DNA of 64,000 nucleotides, from the NCBI GenBank assembly GCA_021186555.1, contig JAJKFL010000005.1, forward strand, positions 48,263,135 to 48,327,134, written 5' to 3'. Source of the stretch: Reticulitermes speratus. Lineage: Eukaryota > Arthropoda > Insecta > Blattodea > Rhinotermitidae. The stretch's first letter is position 1. Every line of letters begins with the position of its first letter. Made by a program: the position numbers and the translations under genes. Of this stretch, positions 1-12,176 are shown in pieces. The notes under the pieces are model-generated. The model saw only the letters and a list, made by a program, of their open reading frames with translations. It was not told where the DNA came from and searched no databases.

Positions 1-15
1 ATATTTATGTTTCAG

Positions 16-201
16 GTCTGTTGAAGAGATCATCGCCAAGTCGAATTGTGATAGTGGCATCATTAGCACACATACTTGGAAAATTGGATTTGGACGACTT
101 GAATTTTGAAAAATCATATGGAGCTGATAAAGTGTATTGCAGCAGCAAATTGGCCAATATTCTGATGTCCAATGAACTAGCCAGGAAGCTGAAAGGGACA
201 G
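16..201 (+). CDS. Retinol dehydrogenase-like SDR, internal exon (gene truncated at window edge)
   Basis: This is the first visible exon of a short-chain dehydrogenase/reductase resembling vertebrate RDH11-14 and related insect enzymes, which use NADP(H) to interconvert retinoids or similar lipophilic alcohols and aldehydes at membranes. The reading frame gives RIVIVASLAH, with the catalytic-serine region, then VYCSSKLANIL, the YxxxK catalytic motif, then NELARKLKGT. The exon follows a TTTCAG acceptor and ends in phase 1 before GTACTT; the joined codon gives glycine in KGTGVTVNSLHPG across the junction. The Rossmann TGxxxGIG part must lie upstream of the window. The other exons are 2186-2295, 3567-3656 and 5969-6073, and the frame is open through all of them. 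Family assignment is firm; the exact subfamily and substrate are inferred. Confidence 0.9.
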
Positions 202-499
202 GTACTTTGTTTCAGGTTTTGTTGTTACTCTACCATCTTCCACAGTTTGTACTCCTGTAAGATGAGTTTGTTTTCTCTTGTGGTTATTAATGAACGTCGT
301 GGTGATATGGGGTGAAATTTGTAGAATTGTGCAGGTGCTAGAGAGAAGTCCAGATACTTCCAGTAAGGCATTTCAATAAAGATGATGATGGTGGTAGTGG
401 TGGTGATGAAGATGATGATGATGATGACGACGATCATGATGACTATGATTATTGTTATTGTCATAATGTATTGATGTTCCCACCACAATAGACCATCTG

Positions 500-610
500 A
501 TAAAGCATTTAAACTGTGGCCTTCTGAGTTTTGACGGAAACCTGCATTGGAGACTGCAGCTTTGTTGAAATATTGGTAGCCTGCTGCCAGACTACACAGT
601 AGGTCCCTTT
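500..610 (+). repeat. Half copy of foldback family FB1 (in SDR intron)
   Basis: A decayed right half of the dispersed foldback family is recognisable by GTTGAAATATTGGTAG followed by CCAGACTACAC. It lies in the SDR intron, downstream of a GAT/GAC trinucleotide tract at about 380-435. Confidence 0.45.
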
Positions 611-769
611 GAAATGCTGGTAACCACTTAACACTTCATGAACTGCTCAGGCATTCACTTGGACTTGCAGCTGCAACTGGGCATTATATACCGCATGCAG
701 CACCTCTTCGCATGTGTTAACCAACAATGTAACACATTTTAACCAATGAAAATTTATTACTCATAGTAA

Positions 770-863
770 TATGTGTGTGTATGTGTGTGTGAGCACACAT
801 GCATGCATGCATGCATGCATGCTTGGGTGTGGGTGAGTGGGTATACACACACACACACACACA
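770..863. repeat. Compound microsatellite (TG)n-(ATGC)n-(AC)n
   Basis: Runs of TG, then tandem ATGC, then AC repeats abut directly. Other simple tracts in this intron are GAT/GAC near 380-435 and AT at 1144-1180. Confidence 0.9.
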
Positions 864-1140
864 CAGGGTGTACCAGGAGAAATCTGCCATACTTCAGAAT
901 ATTCCTTAACCAAACATACCAATGTCTAAAGCTACAGAGAGAATGACAGGATAAGTTTTAAATAATGAGAGGTTTGGTTACCAAGTACATAATAAAAGGA
1001 GGACAAATTTGTAGTTTCTGTAATTTTAACATCTGTACTTAATATATGATTGACATCTGAGTGACATAAATGCATAACTTAACCCTTTGGATCCAGAAGT
1101 TGACTACAGTCAACACACAGTTTGTAGCCAAAATGCCAAA

Positions 1141-1183
<43 letters not shown>

Positions 1184-1245
1184 ACCAAGAGCATGCAAAG
1201 TAATGACAGGCATTTAAATTCCTGGCTTTTTCAGGGTACACCCTG
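864..1245. mobile_element. MITE-like element with 11-bp terminal inverted repeats
   Basis: The segment begins CAGGGTGTACC and ends GGTACACCCTG, a perfect 11-bp inverted repeat. It is 382 bp long, has no coding capacity and contains an AT microsatellite. The left end abuts an AC microsatellite, so no target duplication can be read. The CAGGGTGT start resembles the end of the Tc1/mariner-type element at 63556, but membership of that group is only inferred. Confidence 0.4.
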
Positions 1246-1561
1246 AATTTAATTCTGTCACCAAGAAGTTAAGCTAGAAGAAGTTGTATTAGTTTCATAT
1301 AAATCGTCCGTAGGGTTCCGTGTACTTGACATGGCATGAACTGTCCTGTGTATGGCTTGGCTTGGCTTCAGCTCAGTGTACAGGTAGCACATCATGTTAA
1401 ACAGGTACAATACGTGTAACTGCAAGATGACCACATTTTTCTCATGTCATTTTCCCTGTAACTGTTCAGCTTCAAATATAGATGTGCTTGGTTATATCGA
1501 TGTACTTAAGGAACATTCTTCCGAAGTCTGGCAGATTCCTCCTGGTATACTCTGTATATAT

Positions 1562-1837
1562 AGCATAGTCGGTATAGCGACTCTCTTCCAGCTGGACGGT
1601 CCAGGGATCGAATCCCGGTGGGGGCGAAATTTTCTGTGCCCGTCCAGGCTGTCCCCAAGGTTCACCCAGCCTCCTGCAAAATGGTTACAGGGGTTTTCCC
1701 TGGGGTAATACGGCTGGGGCATGGTGCTGACCACCCACCCCCTTCTAGTGCTGAATTTACAAATGGGTTGGAGCTATACTTCTGCCTCCTCTCTGTGCCT
1801 GCATAGGCATGTCTTTGGGTGACCTTTACTTTTTTAC
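1562..1837 (+). mobile_element. tRNA-derived SINE, family A
   Basis: A Pol III tRNA-like head contains a weak A box around ATAGTCGGTATAGCG and a B box GGGATCGAATCCC, followed by a body ending in TTTACTTTTTTAC. It is flanked by a perfect 13-bp target-site duplication, ACTCTGTATATAT, at 1549-1561 and 1838-1850, which fixes both ends. It lies in the SDR intron. Confidence 0.92.
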
Positions 1838-2185
1838 ACTCTGTATATATGTATATGTCTTCACTGACTTGGAGCTACATTGGAAGCAGCAATCTCTTTA
1901 ACAGTATCTTTTAATAATATTTTATTAGAATAAAAAATACTTTTGAGTTTTTTTTACTATGTATTGTGTTCTTTTAACTTAAATTCTGTGTCAATGTATG
2001 TATTACTGTTGTACAGTCATATATGTAAACCTCTGATACTTCATCTGGTATTATATTGAACCCCTTGATCATCTCCCTGGAGCACCAGAACATGTTAGAG
2101 ATATATTAAAGGTAGTTGGGTAGCCTGACAGCACTGTACTCGTACATTGTTGGTTTTAATTTTGTAAAATTGGACTTATTTGTAG

Positions 2186-2295
2186 GTGTAACAGTGAACA
2201 GCCTTCACCCTGGTGTTGTGGTTACGGATCTCTTTAGACATTTTGGACCAGTTGTCAACGCTGTTTTAAAGTTTTGCCTTCGGCTGTTTCACAAG
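2186..2295 (+). CDS. Retinol dehydrogenase-like SDR, internal exon 2
   Basis: The exon follows TTTGTAG and ends at AAG before GTAAGG. It completes the split glycine codon and encodes VNSLHPGVVVTDLFRH, the conserved region after the YxxxK helix (HPG followed by V-x-T) seen across RDH11-14-like enzymes, and then a hydrophobic helix ending LRLFHK. It ends in phase 0, as the next exon requires. Confidence 0.9.
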
Positions 2296-2614
2296 GTAAG
2301 GTAATGCCATAGTGTACATGAACTCAGTTCCTTTGATTCTGATGTGCATGTTATGTACCTGTTATGTAGTTACAGGCTGTTCAATAGTTTTGAGCATCAT
2401 CAGCAAAAATTAAATGAAATTATGCATATTTCCATAGAATTTTCTTGTGGGTACCACATTTTCATGAATGTTATACACCCTGTCTATCCAGATAAAATGG
2501 TAAATCATTGGCACTGCAGCCCATTTTGGTCTCTTTGTGGAGGTATAACTCCAGTCTTTATTAACATTTGGTATTTGTTAGGAGTGACTGGTCAGCATAC
2601 CTGGTTGTGTTAAT

Positions 2615-2790
2615 GCCAGGGAAGGAGCCCTGGGTAGACATTGGGTAAGAGGCTGGATGAGCTACAGAGCTGATTTGAATGTGGTGGTGGCAAAGACAGA
2701 AATCTCCACCCCTGCAGGAAATCTAACCCTGGTTCACTGGTCATTTAGTCAGCCTGCACACCAGTCATTTTATTGACTGAACTACCCACA
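2615..2790 (-). mobile_element. SINE family B fragment
   Basis: The block (GGGAAGGAGCCC, GAGGCTGGATGAGC, CTGGTTCACTGG) matches the better SINE-B copies at 5036 and 44760 in reverse orientation. It is heavily CpG-decayed and truncated at its 3' tail, and sits in the SDR intron. Confidence 0.6.
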
Positions 2791-3566
2791 TATTTTTCCT
2801 CTACATATACCTCACAAAATAATGGGGAGTACATTGTATAATTGTGCACTCAAATATATACATGAAAAAATATTTTGATGTAACATTTCAGGAAATGTTT
2901 AATGCATCCATAATTGTTTCTAGAAACTGTTCAGCACACATAAAAAGAAGGATGTGGCAGTTTTAAATGTCCATACTTTTTATGTATTGCATTTACAGCA
3001 CTGGTTTTGATATCACAAGAGAGTAGAGCACAGGCCATTTTATTCACATAAGAATATATTCGCTATGTAATTTTGATGCATCTAGCACCATTTACAGTAA
3101 AAAGAAATTGAAATATTCCATAACAGCTGTCAATATGTCAGTGTTTCTTTAGTGGTGCTTTCCACAGTAGTTACAGTTTCTGCCTTCAGTTCTTAAACTT
3201 GCTAGGGTATCACTAATCAGTAATGAATTTCCAACTGTTGTGTGTTTCATGGCACCATATTAATTAATTTCAGTGCAGCTACCTTTTTTCAGTGCCCTTG
3301 TGTAACTGATTTGCAGTAACAAATTCATTCTCCATGTTCAAAATTTAAGTGTTGAATGTTACTTTAGATTCAGGCAAAATGTGTAGTAAATTCTTATTTT
3401 CAAGGAGCACAGTGTTCTATGAAATGCCATCTTCATCCATTCCTTTTCTGTTGATTTTTTTTATTTTCCTCACATTAAACCTGTTCCTTCCCTTGGGGTT
3501 TTCATGTTATTGCTGAGTGACACACAGTGTAAACATTCCTTTTCTGCCAAGGTATTTTAATTTTAG

Positions 3567-3656
3567 GATGCCCGTGAAGGTGCCCAGACTTCCATCTATC
3601 TGGCGGTTTCTGAAGATGTGGACGGTGTAACCGGAAAATATTTTTCAGACTGCAAG
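3567..3656 (+). CDS. Retinol dehydrogenase-like SDR, internal exon 3
   Basis: Exactly 30 codons lie between a TTTTAG acceptor and a GTACAT donor. The product begins DAREGAQTSIYLAVSED and ends GKYFSDCK, a hallmark of the RDH11-14/insect CG2064-like group (EGAQTxxYxA followed by G-K-Y-F-x-D-C). Confidence 0.93.
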
Positions 3657-4059
3657 GTACATAAACTTATCAAATACGCAAAAAATATAACTTTCGTGTC
3701 AGTTCTTTTATCACTTTCCTCTTACCTCTAAATATTATAGCATTGTAAAAGTACTGCAGTAGAGCTTTTAGATGCAATCCATATCTTCATTCCTACTCTC
3801 TTTCCTTAAATGCATGAGTAAACTGTCATTTCACAATTTTAATATTATTCCTTTTGAAGGTTTCAGGTACTGTTTTTTTTATATAACCATATAGATGTAA
3901 CTTTTCTGTTACCTGCCGTGGTCCTGGTTGAGAACACACAAAATATTTTTATACAGCAGCTTGGCTTTTAAAGCAATGTGCAAGTACTGCAGTAGTTTGA
4001 GGCTGTGATTCAAATCCTCCTTCCTAGATTTCTTTAGTTACATGAGTATAAATTGCAGA

Positions 4060-4235
4060 ATTCTGGGTTGTGGTTTCACACTGCCTTGTGGCTGGAATTT
4101 TGCTGTTTTGGAGGGACATCCTACCTCATCCATAATGTTGGTATCCACCTACAAGACTACACAATATTATAACCCAGAACAATCTGAACAATCACTGCAA
4201 GAAAACTCTGAAAATGTATACATGATTAGACTTTA
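4060..4235. repeat. FB1 foldback copy (decayed)
   Basis: The left arm (ATTCTGGGTTGTGGTTTCAC) and right arm (TACAAGACTACAC, ATTATAACCCAGAA) are imperfect inverted repeats of each other, matching the FB1 layout. It lies in the SDR intron. Confidence 0.5.
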
Positions 4236-4329
4236 ATTTAATTTGAGTGTTATTCCTTTTAAAGTTTCATATTATGTAATAGATTAAGTTTTAACTGAGT
4301 ATTAGTAGCTGAACAAGAAGGGATATAAT

Positions 4330-4395
4330 TGTGTCTTCTGGGATGTGATGCCATGTAGCGTGGTAAAGAATTGTAATATTCTCTGTTGTGAAAAT
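4330..4395. repeat. FB1 left-arm fragment
   Basis: GTCTTCTGGGATGTGATGCC followed by ATGTAGCGTGGTA is an FB1 terminal arm without its partner. The rest of 4395-4670 shows nothing recognisable. Confidence 0.45.
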
Positions 4396-4674
4396 GTCAG
4401 ATACCGTGCAAGAAGGATTGAAATTATAAACCAGGGCATTAGGCAAGATCTGAAGGTAAGAGAGTTATAGGTTGTTGACATCAAGGGTACGGTGCTGCAG
4501 ACATACATAATGCATGGATGTCAGGGTTGTGAGAGTGTCACACATTAAAGGACCACTGGGCGAAATAGAGGAGTAGGTGGAAGGGCAAGCGAAGGATAGA
4601 ATAATTAGGGAAAGAAAAGGTGCAGGAGAACAGAGAAGAGTGGAGGGAGCCTTGTAGTGATATGATGCACATTG

Positions 4675-4835
4675 TGAGATTTGAGATTCTTACAGTGACA
4701 CTGTTGAAGATTCAAGTCTTCTGGGTTATTATGCCGTGTAAATCGGTAACATTGGCTTGCTGCCTCCGTCTTCAGGGTCAAATAAATCCAAGAAGAGGAC
4801 GCATTCTGGTGACAATAACAGTTTATGGTGATAAA
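4675..4835. repeat. FB1 left half
   Basis: AAGTCTTCTGGGTTATTATG, a degenerate arm and CTCCGTCTTCAGGGTCAAAT match the FB1 left half. The short open frames here are repeat-derived and not genes. Confidence 0.55.
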
Positions 4836-5035
4836 CAACTAACTTGTATTCAGGAGTTTCAGGTTTCAGTCTTGGATTGGGCACCACTTGTTATGAAGGA
4901 ACATTTCTGATACCTCTTAGGCAATTCAAGAGGTGATGTACTTTGAAATAGTTACAGCCATGTTGTCCTCAGACCTTTACAACTCACTGCATGTAATTAC
5001 AATCTCATTTGATGTACATATTAGTGTGGTTGATA

Positions 5036-5265
5036 GGCGAAGGTAAAGTTGTCTGTTCATGCCATGAAGGCATATGGGGGAGTGGTTGGATCCACGTATT
5101 CTTAACCTTGGTATTAGACAGGGATTAGTGGTCAGATTCACGCCCCGGCCGCTTTACCCCAGGGGAAAGAGCCTCCCTGATGCCCATTGAATCAGGAGGC
5201 TGGATGAGCCCCAGAGCCAGTCTGGATACTTTGGAGTAGAAAAAAATCTCTTGCCCAAAGGGTGT
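5036..5265 (-). mobile_element. SINE family B
   Basis: In plus orientation it starts AGGCGAAGGTAAAGTTGTC (the reversed tail) and runs through GCCCCGGCCGCTTTACCCC into the SINE body. The tRNA head is missing, so the copy is 5'-truncated. It lies in the SDR intron. Confidence 0.75.
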
Positions 5266-5968
5266 TTCTAGTGTTATTAACTAACATACTGATAGCCTAT
5301 CCTACACTTTTTCATAAGAATAGCCACATTGGTTGGAGTTTTGGTTGATTATCCATTATGACCTCCTCTACACCGCCAAATTTATGTTCTAGAAACTGAG
5401 GCAGCATGAAACAATGATGGACAAAACAAAGAAATAGCAGTGAACAGAATAATATATATGTTTTATTTATTTATTTGTTTATTTATTCATGTATTCATTC
5501 ATTAATTCATTCATTCATATAGTCTCTCAGATTCATATTATATTTTATAAAGCAGTTAGGAACACTTTTGTATGAAAAACGTAATGAACACTGTGAATTA
5601 GGCAGTATGGGATTGTGGCCCTACACATCTCAAATGTCTCGTAGTGCTGTGTTTTATCTGAAACTTCAGTTGCTGTTGCCATGGCTACAGTTATTCTGTC
5701 TATTGTATTTTCTTCGTGTCCTCCATCCGTCTTTAATTTAGTTACCATATCAGTATTTTGTTATAATTATAGGTAATTGACCTGTGTATTTGTCTGGTCT
5801 CACCCTCATTGCTGCATATTATTATACTTTGTTGGACTGTGGTATTTTCTAAGTATTGTCTTCAGTAAAGCAATCTGAGCAGAGATACTTCATAAATTCT
5901 CTGCAGTTGTTGCTCTTTTATTACTACATCCTCTCAAAGTTATAAAAATTACTTCTTTTGTTCTCCAG

Positions 5969-6073
5969 GAGGCAAGTATATCAAAGTTAGCATTGGATGA
6001 GGGTCTGGCCAAGAAACTCTGGGAGAAGAGTGAGGCTTTTGTAGGTCTGAAGCCAGAAGAAGCAAACTTCTGA
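5969..6073 (+). CDS. Retinol dehydrogenase-like SDR, terminal exon
   Basis: The last exon follows TTCTCCAG and encodes 34 residues starting EASISKLALDEGLAKKLWEK and ending KPEEANF, then TGA. The LAxKLWExSE pattern is the usual C-terminal tail of RDH11-14-type SDRs. The 3' UTR runs into a LINE inserted from about 6190, so any native polyadenylation signal downstream is obscured. Confidence 0.92.
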   Translation, partial: EASISKLALDEGLAKKLWEKSEAFVGLKPEEANF

Positions 6074-6189
6074 AGCAGGAACATCTTCAGCATGGGTTCT
6101 TAAGAATATTGTCCCAATTTTTGAGATGATAAATTTCTGGGTTTTGACACTGTGTAGGTTTGTATTTTTACACCAACATTTTTGACATA

Positions 6190-9100
6190 CATACATACAT
6201 ATATACATTCCATGGATCCATAATTTTGTCACAAGACAAGAGGATGTGGAATAAGTCATAACATACAAAATCATACAAAATGTACATTGCAAAATGCTTT
6301 AAACATTCTATGTGCAGTCTTAGACGTCAGTATTATAGGTTAACAGTACTCATAAGAAATTCATCTACAGAGTAAAAGGAGTGTGCATTTAAGTATCTTC
6401 TTAGTGCTGCTTTAAATTGTGCCTTTTCATTCTTAAGATTTTTGATATTACATGGTAAGCTATTGAAGATCCTGATACTAGAATAGAATGTGCTTTTCTG
6501 AAAGCATGATAGGTTGACAATTGGTCTATGAAGATGGTGCTTATTCCTTGTATTAATACTGTGTATTGATGAATTTGTTTGAAAGTTTTCTTGATTATCA
6601 ACGAGGAAGTTCATTAATGAAAATATATATTGGCATGGAACAGGCAAAATATCTAGTTTTTTAAATAGACTTCTGCATGAAGTTCTAGGATGTGCACCAA
6701 CCATAATTCTGATGATTTTCTTTTGTAATGTAAATATCTTCCTGCTGTTGGACGAATTTCCCCCAAAAATTATTCTGTATTGTACAATAGAGTGAAAATA
6801 TGTGAAATAAATTGACTTGAGAGTGTTAATGTTGCTGATGTGGAACATTGACCTAACTGCATAACATGCTCCACTTAATTTAGGTATAATTTGATCAATA
6901 TGACCTTTCCAATTTAGGTGGTTATCAAGATGTAAGCCAAGAAATTTTGAATTTAGTTTTTTTCTATGTATATATCTTTATAACCAATAGTCAATGAACA
7001 TTGTGGTGAATTATTTGTTACAAATTTCATTATATTTGTTTTCTCTATATTTAGGACTAACTTGTTTGCTGAGAACCATTCAATCATACTGGAGAGAAAT
7101 GAGTTTGATATCGTACAAAAATCTTCAAAATTTCTGTTAGAGATTATGACACTAGTGTCATCAGCAAATAATATTGGTTCTGACAAGGAATTTATTCTCA
7201 GTGGAAGGTCATTGATATAAATTATGAACAATAAGGGCCCTAGAATGGACCCTTGGGGGACTCCATGTTTTCTCGTACCCCAGTCAGAGGAAAATTTTCG
7301 AGTTGAACTAGGAGATCTTATTTCGACTTTCTGTTGTCTGTTTGTTCAATAGGATCTGAACCAATCTGCCATTACTCCTTGAATGCCATAGAAATGTAAT
7401 TTAGATAACAAAATTTCATGATTTACACAGTCAAAGGCCTTCGTTAGATCACAGAAAATTCCTCCAACATGTATTTTTTGGTTAAGAGATTTAAACACAC
7501 TATCAGTTAGTTTAAATGCAGCCTTTTCTGTAGATATACCTTTCCTAAAACCATGCTGTTCTGGGACCAATATGTTGTTAGTGTGTAGATGTTGGCTTAA
7601 TCTGCTGTGCAGAGCTTTCTCGAATACTTTTGAAAAAACTGTCAATAGCGAAATAGGTCTGTAATTTGTTATATTAGTTTTGTCTCCTTTCTTATACAGA
7701 GGTTTTACAACTGCAATTTTGAGACGATCAGGGAAGATACCTTTATATATTGAATGATTACAAATGAAGGTTAATGGGTGACTGATATCAGAAGCACAAG
7801 TTTTTAAGATTTTACTATTTATTTCATCATAACCTGAAGAGTTTTTAGGTTTAAGTGAACGTATTATACTTTGAATCTCAGCTTCAGTAATTGGGATTAT
7901 TTTTATGTTGGGGAAGTTTTCAGGAAGAGACTCTTTTGACAACGAGATGGCATCTCCTTTCTCAAATTTCTGTACATTTAGTTTTTCAGCAACTGTTAGA
8001 AAGTAATTATTGAAGGCATTGGCCATGCTTTTTGGCTCTTTTAATTTTTCATTGCCCACAACTAGGGAGGGGATCTGTTCTGTTGGATGCAATTTTCCTG
8101 TCTCCTTCCTTATAATGTTCCATGTTGTTTTGACTTTATTACTAGATTTATCTACAAGTCTACTGTAGTGTTGCTTTTTAGCTTCTCTTATAACTTTTTT
8201 TAGGATTATACAATAATTAATGTAATGTGTTTTTGCTTTTGGATCATTGCTGTTCCTAGTGAAGGTGTACAAACTTCTTTTATGTTTGCATGATATTTTT
8301 ATTCCTTGCGTGATCCAGTCATTTTTGTTGTTTGTATTTTTGTATTTGACTGGAAAACTCGCTTCAAAAATATTTAGGAAAGTACTTAGAAATGAGTTGA
8401 ACATACAATTAACATCTTGGTTCTGATAAACAGATTCCCACGTTTCTTGTTTTAGTAGTGTCTGAAAGTTTGTGAGTGTATAACTATTTATTAATCTTGT
8501 TTTCTGCTTTATAGGCATTTTGTTTCTTGCTACATAAGTATTATTGATTGTGAGAAATTGAGCATCATGGTCTGAAAGGCCATTTATTAGTGCAGATGTA
8601 TAAGATGAGTTTAGTCTACTATTATCGACAAAAATATTATCAATGGCTGTACATGATTTATTTTGTATTCTTGTTGCAAAATCTACTGTATGTGATAGAT
8701 TATATGTGGTTAATAATGAGGACAGTTTATTTTTTGGTTGCTTTCGATGAGATAATTTGTGTTTATGTCTCCACAAATTATAAATTCAGCCTTTGGTTTA
8801 TACAGATTTTTCAAAGTATCATCTAGATTTTTAACAAACCAATTAAAGTCTCCTGTAGGGGCTCTGTATAAGCTCAAGATAATTAATTTTGATGCTTCAG
8901 TTTCTAGTTCTACTGCACAAATTTCCAAATCCTTTTCTATACAATTATGTGAGATATCAATTTTGTTGGCATTGAGGTCTTTACGAACAAAAATACACAC
9001 GCCTCCTTTCTGTAGCTCTTTGCGGCAGAAACTAGATCTTAATATGTACCCTGGTAATGTGAGATGCAGCAGGTCCTGTTCATGTGATGTTCACTAAAGC

Positions 9101-9330
9101 ATAGGACATGGGGATTTATGTTGTCTGTTTCTAAAGAATGTATTAATTCATCACTCTTGCTTCTTAGTCCCCTAACATTTTGATGAAAGATGTGTAATGA
9201 ATTAAATGAATTAGATACAGCTGCAATTTTATCCTGGTCTATGAGGTTCATGTGTTTACAATCAACATAACTTAAGCATCTTTGTGCTTTTGGTACAAAC
9301 ATGTGGGCTGCCTCTTCAGGGCTGAAGGAA
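6190..9330 (-). mobile_element. Near-full-length non-LTR retrotransposon (Jockey-like)
   Basis: Read on the minus strand, the element runs from an AP-endonuclease N-terminus (IFHQNVRGLRSKSDEL) through a reverse transcriptase to a C-terminal domain and ends in a tetranucleotide ATGT tail near 6190. RT motifs are [57 protein letters not shown] and the catalytic FADDTS. There is no RNase H. The Jockey-like assignment is by motif style only. A diverged 3' copy lies at 19088-19690. It probably inserted into or just beyond the 3' UTR of the SDR gene. Confidence 0.88.
6333..9302 (-). pseudogene. LINE endonuclease/reverse transcriptase ORF, lightly damaged
   Basis: The coding region is interrupted only a few times. 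There is a frameshift near 9065-9075, between the endonuclease start and YILRSSFCRKELQ. There is a one-base change in an A-run near 8737-8742 and a TGA nonsense codon at 7346-7348, where WFRSY is followed by TNRQQKVEIRS in the same frame. Another A-run shift lies near 6958-6964, before KLNSKFLGLHLD. The 7346-8776 part encodes the end of the endonuclease ([10 protein letters not shown]) and the RT fingers and palm; 6953-7231 carries FADD; 6333-6848 carries the C-terminal region. So few lesions suggest a relatively young copy. Confidence 0.85.
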
Positions 9331-10470
9331 CTGCGTCCAAACAGATTTACCTTATAATCTTCTTAACTTCAAACATCCAACATTACCCAGATGCAGTTAC
9401 TTCAATTATGAAGATGGGGGCAGCTTGTTCCTAAATAACATTGGTTTCAAGCTACACAGTATCAGAACCCAGAAAACTGCCATCTGAAAACACCTGCAGT
9501 GCAGTGTGGTCCAGTTTTGTTTCTTATCAGAGTGCTTTGCAGTGAGTGTACATAACAAACCTCACCATGGATAAAAGTGCTCTAGTTGTTTTATTCTACC
9601 AGAGTTTTATGAGTGTCCACACTCTTTGGAAATTTTCAAGGTCAAAAGGACTCTGTGATCAAAATTTAGGAGCACATGCAGCTTCAGGTAGGGACTGTGA
9701 AATTCATTGATACAGGAGTCACTTTGAGCCCAAGCCTACAGCAGGCCTAGGCACAGAAGGCTAATGGTAAACTGAATTTATGCAAATTACAAAGGCTGAG
9801 TCAAACTGAACATCTTTGGGGCAGTATGATATTTTCCATGCCTGTCAGCATATTGTGGAATGTAGTAACATATCTGTGGCTTCTTTTAAGGAATTTTTTG
9901 AGTGCTTAGAAGATGTAAAAGGGTTTCTGCCATGTGAAGCAATTTTTCAGAGAACCTTTGTAACATAAAAATTCTGCAACTATTTTATTTGTTGTTTTGA
10001 ATGCAGTGGCATAGTAAAAGTAACAGATTATTGTTTTTTTTATTTACTAATTACATAAGGATTTTGTTTATTATTTTTAATACTGACAAGTTAACATTAA
10101 GGAACTGGTTATTGTATATTTTGTTAGGCTCTGTTTATATGTTTTCTTCCCAGGCATCTGAAGGATAGTGAGTTGTGCAAAATGAGTCTGCCCATGTAGG
10201 CAATGCAAAATTCATTTTGTGAAATATGTAGGACATTTTAGGCACCCATTAAGGTACATGTAATGGGGACTTACACTTGGCAGGTGTCAGAGTGAATATC
10301 ACATTGTGAAAGAATGTGGACTGATAAAATATAATAATAGTAGAAAGGGGGACTACACCATTATACCATTAATGTAACTTGAAAAATGTAAAGTTGGGAA
10401 GTCAATGTTGCAAGACTGTATTATTCAATAAAACTCTCCTGTTTGTTTTATTAACGTTCACTGTAATAAT
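9331..10470. other. Unassigned intergenic stretch
   Basis: A half FB1 arm (CTACACAGTATCAGAACCCAG) occurs at about 9450-9490. The rest looks like decayed repeat with no supported exon. Confidence 0.4.
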
Positions 10471-10523
10471 GCTGCTACTGCTGCTGCTGTTATTACTACT
10501 ACTACTACTACTACTACTACTGC
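10470..10523. repeat. Trinucleotide microsatellite (CTG/CTA)n
   Basis: GCTGCTACTGCTGCTGCTG passes into repeated CTA. It gives a leucine-only open frame that is not a gene. Confidence 0.9.
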
Positions 10524-10734
10524 CACCAGAAGCTGTAATTACATTCCTCCTGATTCCCACCAGATCTCAGTTTAATCCTCTCCCATATAAGCATAGAAGG
10601 ACACAGTAAATTGAAATATATTACTGTTTTTCAGTGAGTGGATTTTGAATGCCGACTGACTACAAGATTCTATAATGGTTTTTAAAAGTATCGCCTACAC
10701 AAAGGAAGTATTGAAGTAATACGGATGCTTTAGT

Positions 10735-11430
10735 GTAGTGTAGTTTAGTTTAGTTCACTTTTTATTTTAGTTTATATTTCATCCCATGAATCATTACAGA
10801 GTGATAATGGACATGTCAAGAGAGTAATTACAATAAAAGTACAATAATTACAACAAAAGCAAACGAGCACATAAAACCTATAAGACACAACTACATATGT
10901 ATACAGAACAACACAAAGTACTAATTAACATAGTACACAGATGTGAAGTACAGGAAATTACAATATAGAAATACACCATCAATACAATTCCTACAAATTA
11001 AAGAGTCAATTGTTATAAATTCCTCCACAGCATAAAAACTGTTTGCAGTCAGAAAGTTGATAAGCTTCTTCTTGAATTTTATTATCGACCTGACACTTTT
11101 AATATCACCAGGTAGTTTGTTATGAAGAAGCACACTGTTGAAAGCAATACTCTGTTCAAATAGTTTGGTGTTGTGACTTGTTATGAATAAGTCTGACTTA
11201 TTCCTTGTATCTTATGAATGAAATATAGAATAGTTTTGAATTTACTTAAGGACATTTTAGTGCATAGCACAATTTCATTGATATACATACACGGTAGTGT
11301 CATGATCCTTAATTTTTTGAAATATGGTTGCAACTTGAAGTGCTTGAAATATTAGCTATTAAATCTTATTGCCCATTTTTGTAGTTTAAAATCTGTCTTG
11401 TGATTTCTAAAGTTTTCCCAAAAATAACAT
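10735..11430 (-). mobile_element. 3' fragment of a Jockey-like LINE
   Basis: The minus strand encodes LLHNKLPGDIKSVRSI, KFKKKLINFLTANSFYAVEE and IQGIS-type residues, the C-terminal region seen in the 6.2-9.3 kb LINE, with an internal stop and frameshifts. It is 5'-truncated near 11430. Confidence 0.65.
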
Positions 11431-11907
11431 ACCGTCTTCGAAGATGAAATGGGGAACGTGAATTTTAAATTTCCTAATCACATTGTCATATAAACAATTA
11501 CAATGAAGAAAATATATTTAAGTAACTTTACCGAACCGGTTTAAATTTTTGGGCGGTGGTGTGTATGTAGAGAAATGTCATTGTAAGAGGGAAATTTCTT
11601 GACAGGGTAGGTAAGTTGCGGTAATAGTAATGTCAATTGTTCGTAGGTTTCTGTAGCGTGATGGGGGTATGGTATAATAATTTGTTTAAAAAATATAAAA
11701 TGAAGTAATTGATGCAACTATTCATATCAAGGCCATGAAATACGTTCAACTTTATTAATAAGCACTGAGAATGTTTTTGTTATTGTTTTGTTGTAGAGGG
11801 CGTGTGCTATGTGTCAGAATGATTTTGATAGAAGTGAGGTTAGGTTGTGAAACGAACGTGGAAAATGGATATGCGGAAGTGGAGTAAAGGGTAGTGTAGA
11901 GTTGTAA

Positions 11908-12015
11908 AATATACTGGAAATTGAAAGAGGAAGCACTAAATCGCACCCTGTGGAGAACTGGCTTTGGAAGAGGCTACGGACCTGTCGTAAGACAGACTAC
12001 AGAATGAATGAATGA
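11908..12015 (+). mobile_element. 3' end of RTE-like LINE (same family as 50208-50840)
   Basis: The segment from GAAATTGAAAGAGGAAGCAC through AGACAGACTACAGAATGAAT closely matches the reverse complement of the 3' end of the LINE at 50.2 kb, including a TGAA-type tail. The preceding 11430-11900 shows nothing recognisable. Confidence 0.65.
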
Positions 12016-12176
12016 GAGTTGTGTATGAACAATGTCCTTGAATTTTAAGGAAAATTTTGAATATCTCTCGGGATAAATTTGAGGTTTAATAGATCTTTAT
12101 AATCTTGAAAGTTTACGAGAATATGGAATGATACCTCCATCGTTTAAACAAAGGAACACATTATAAAACAGCAAAT

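Noticed and set aside
4620..4910. 96-codon ORF in the SDR intron
   Set aside because: It is read through an FB1 half element.
10379..10609. Leucine-run membrane protein
   Set aside because: The hydrophobic run comes from a CTG/CTA microsatellite.
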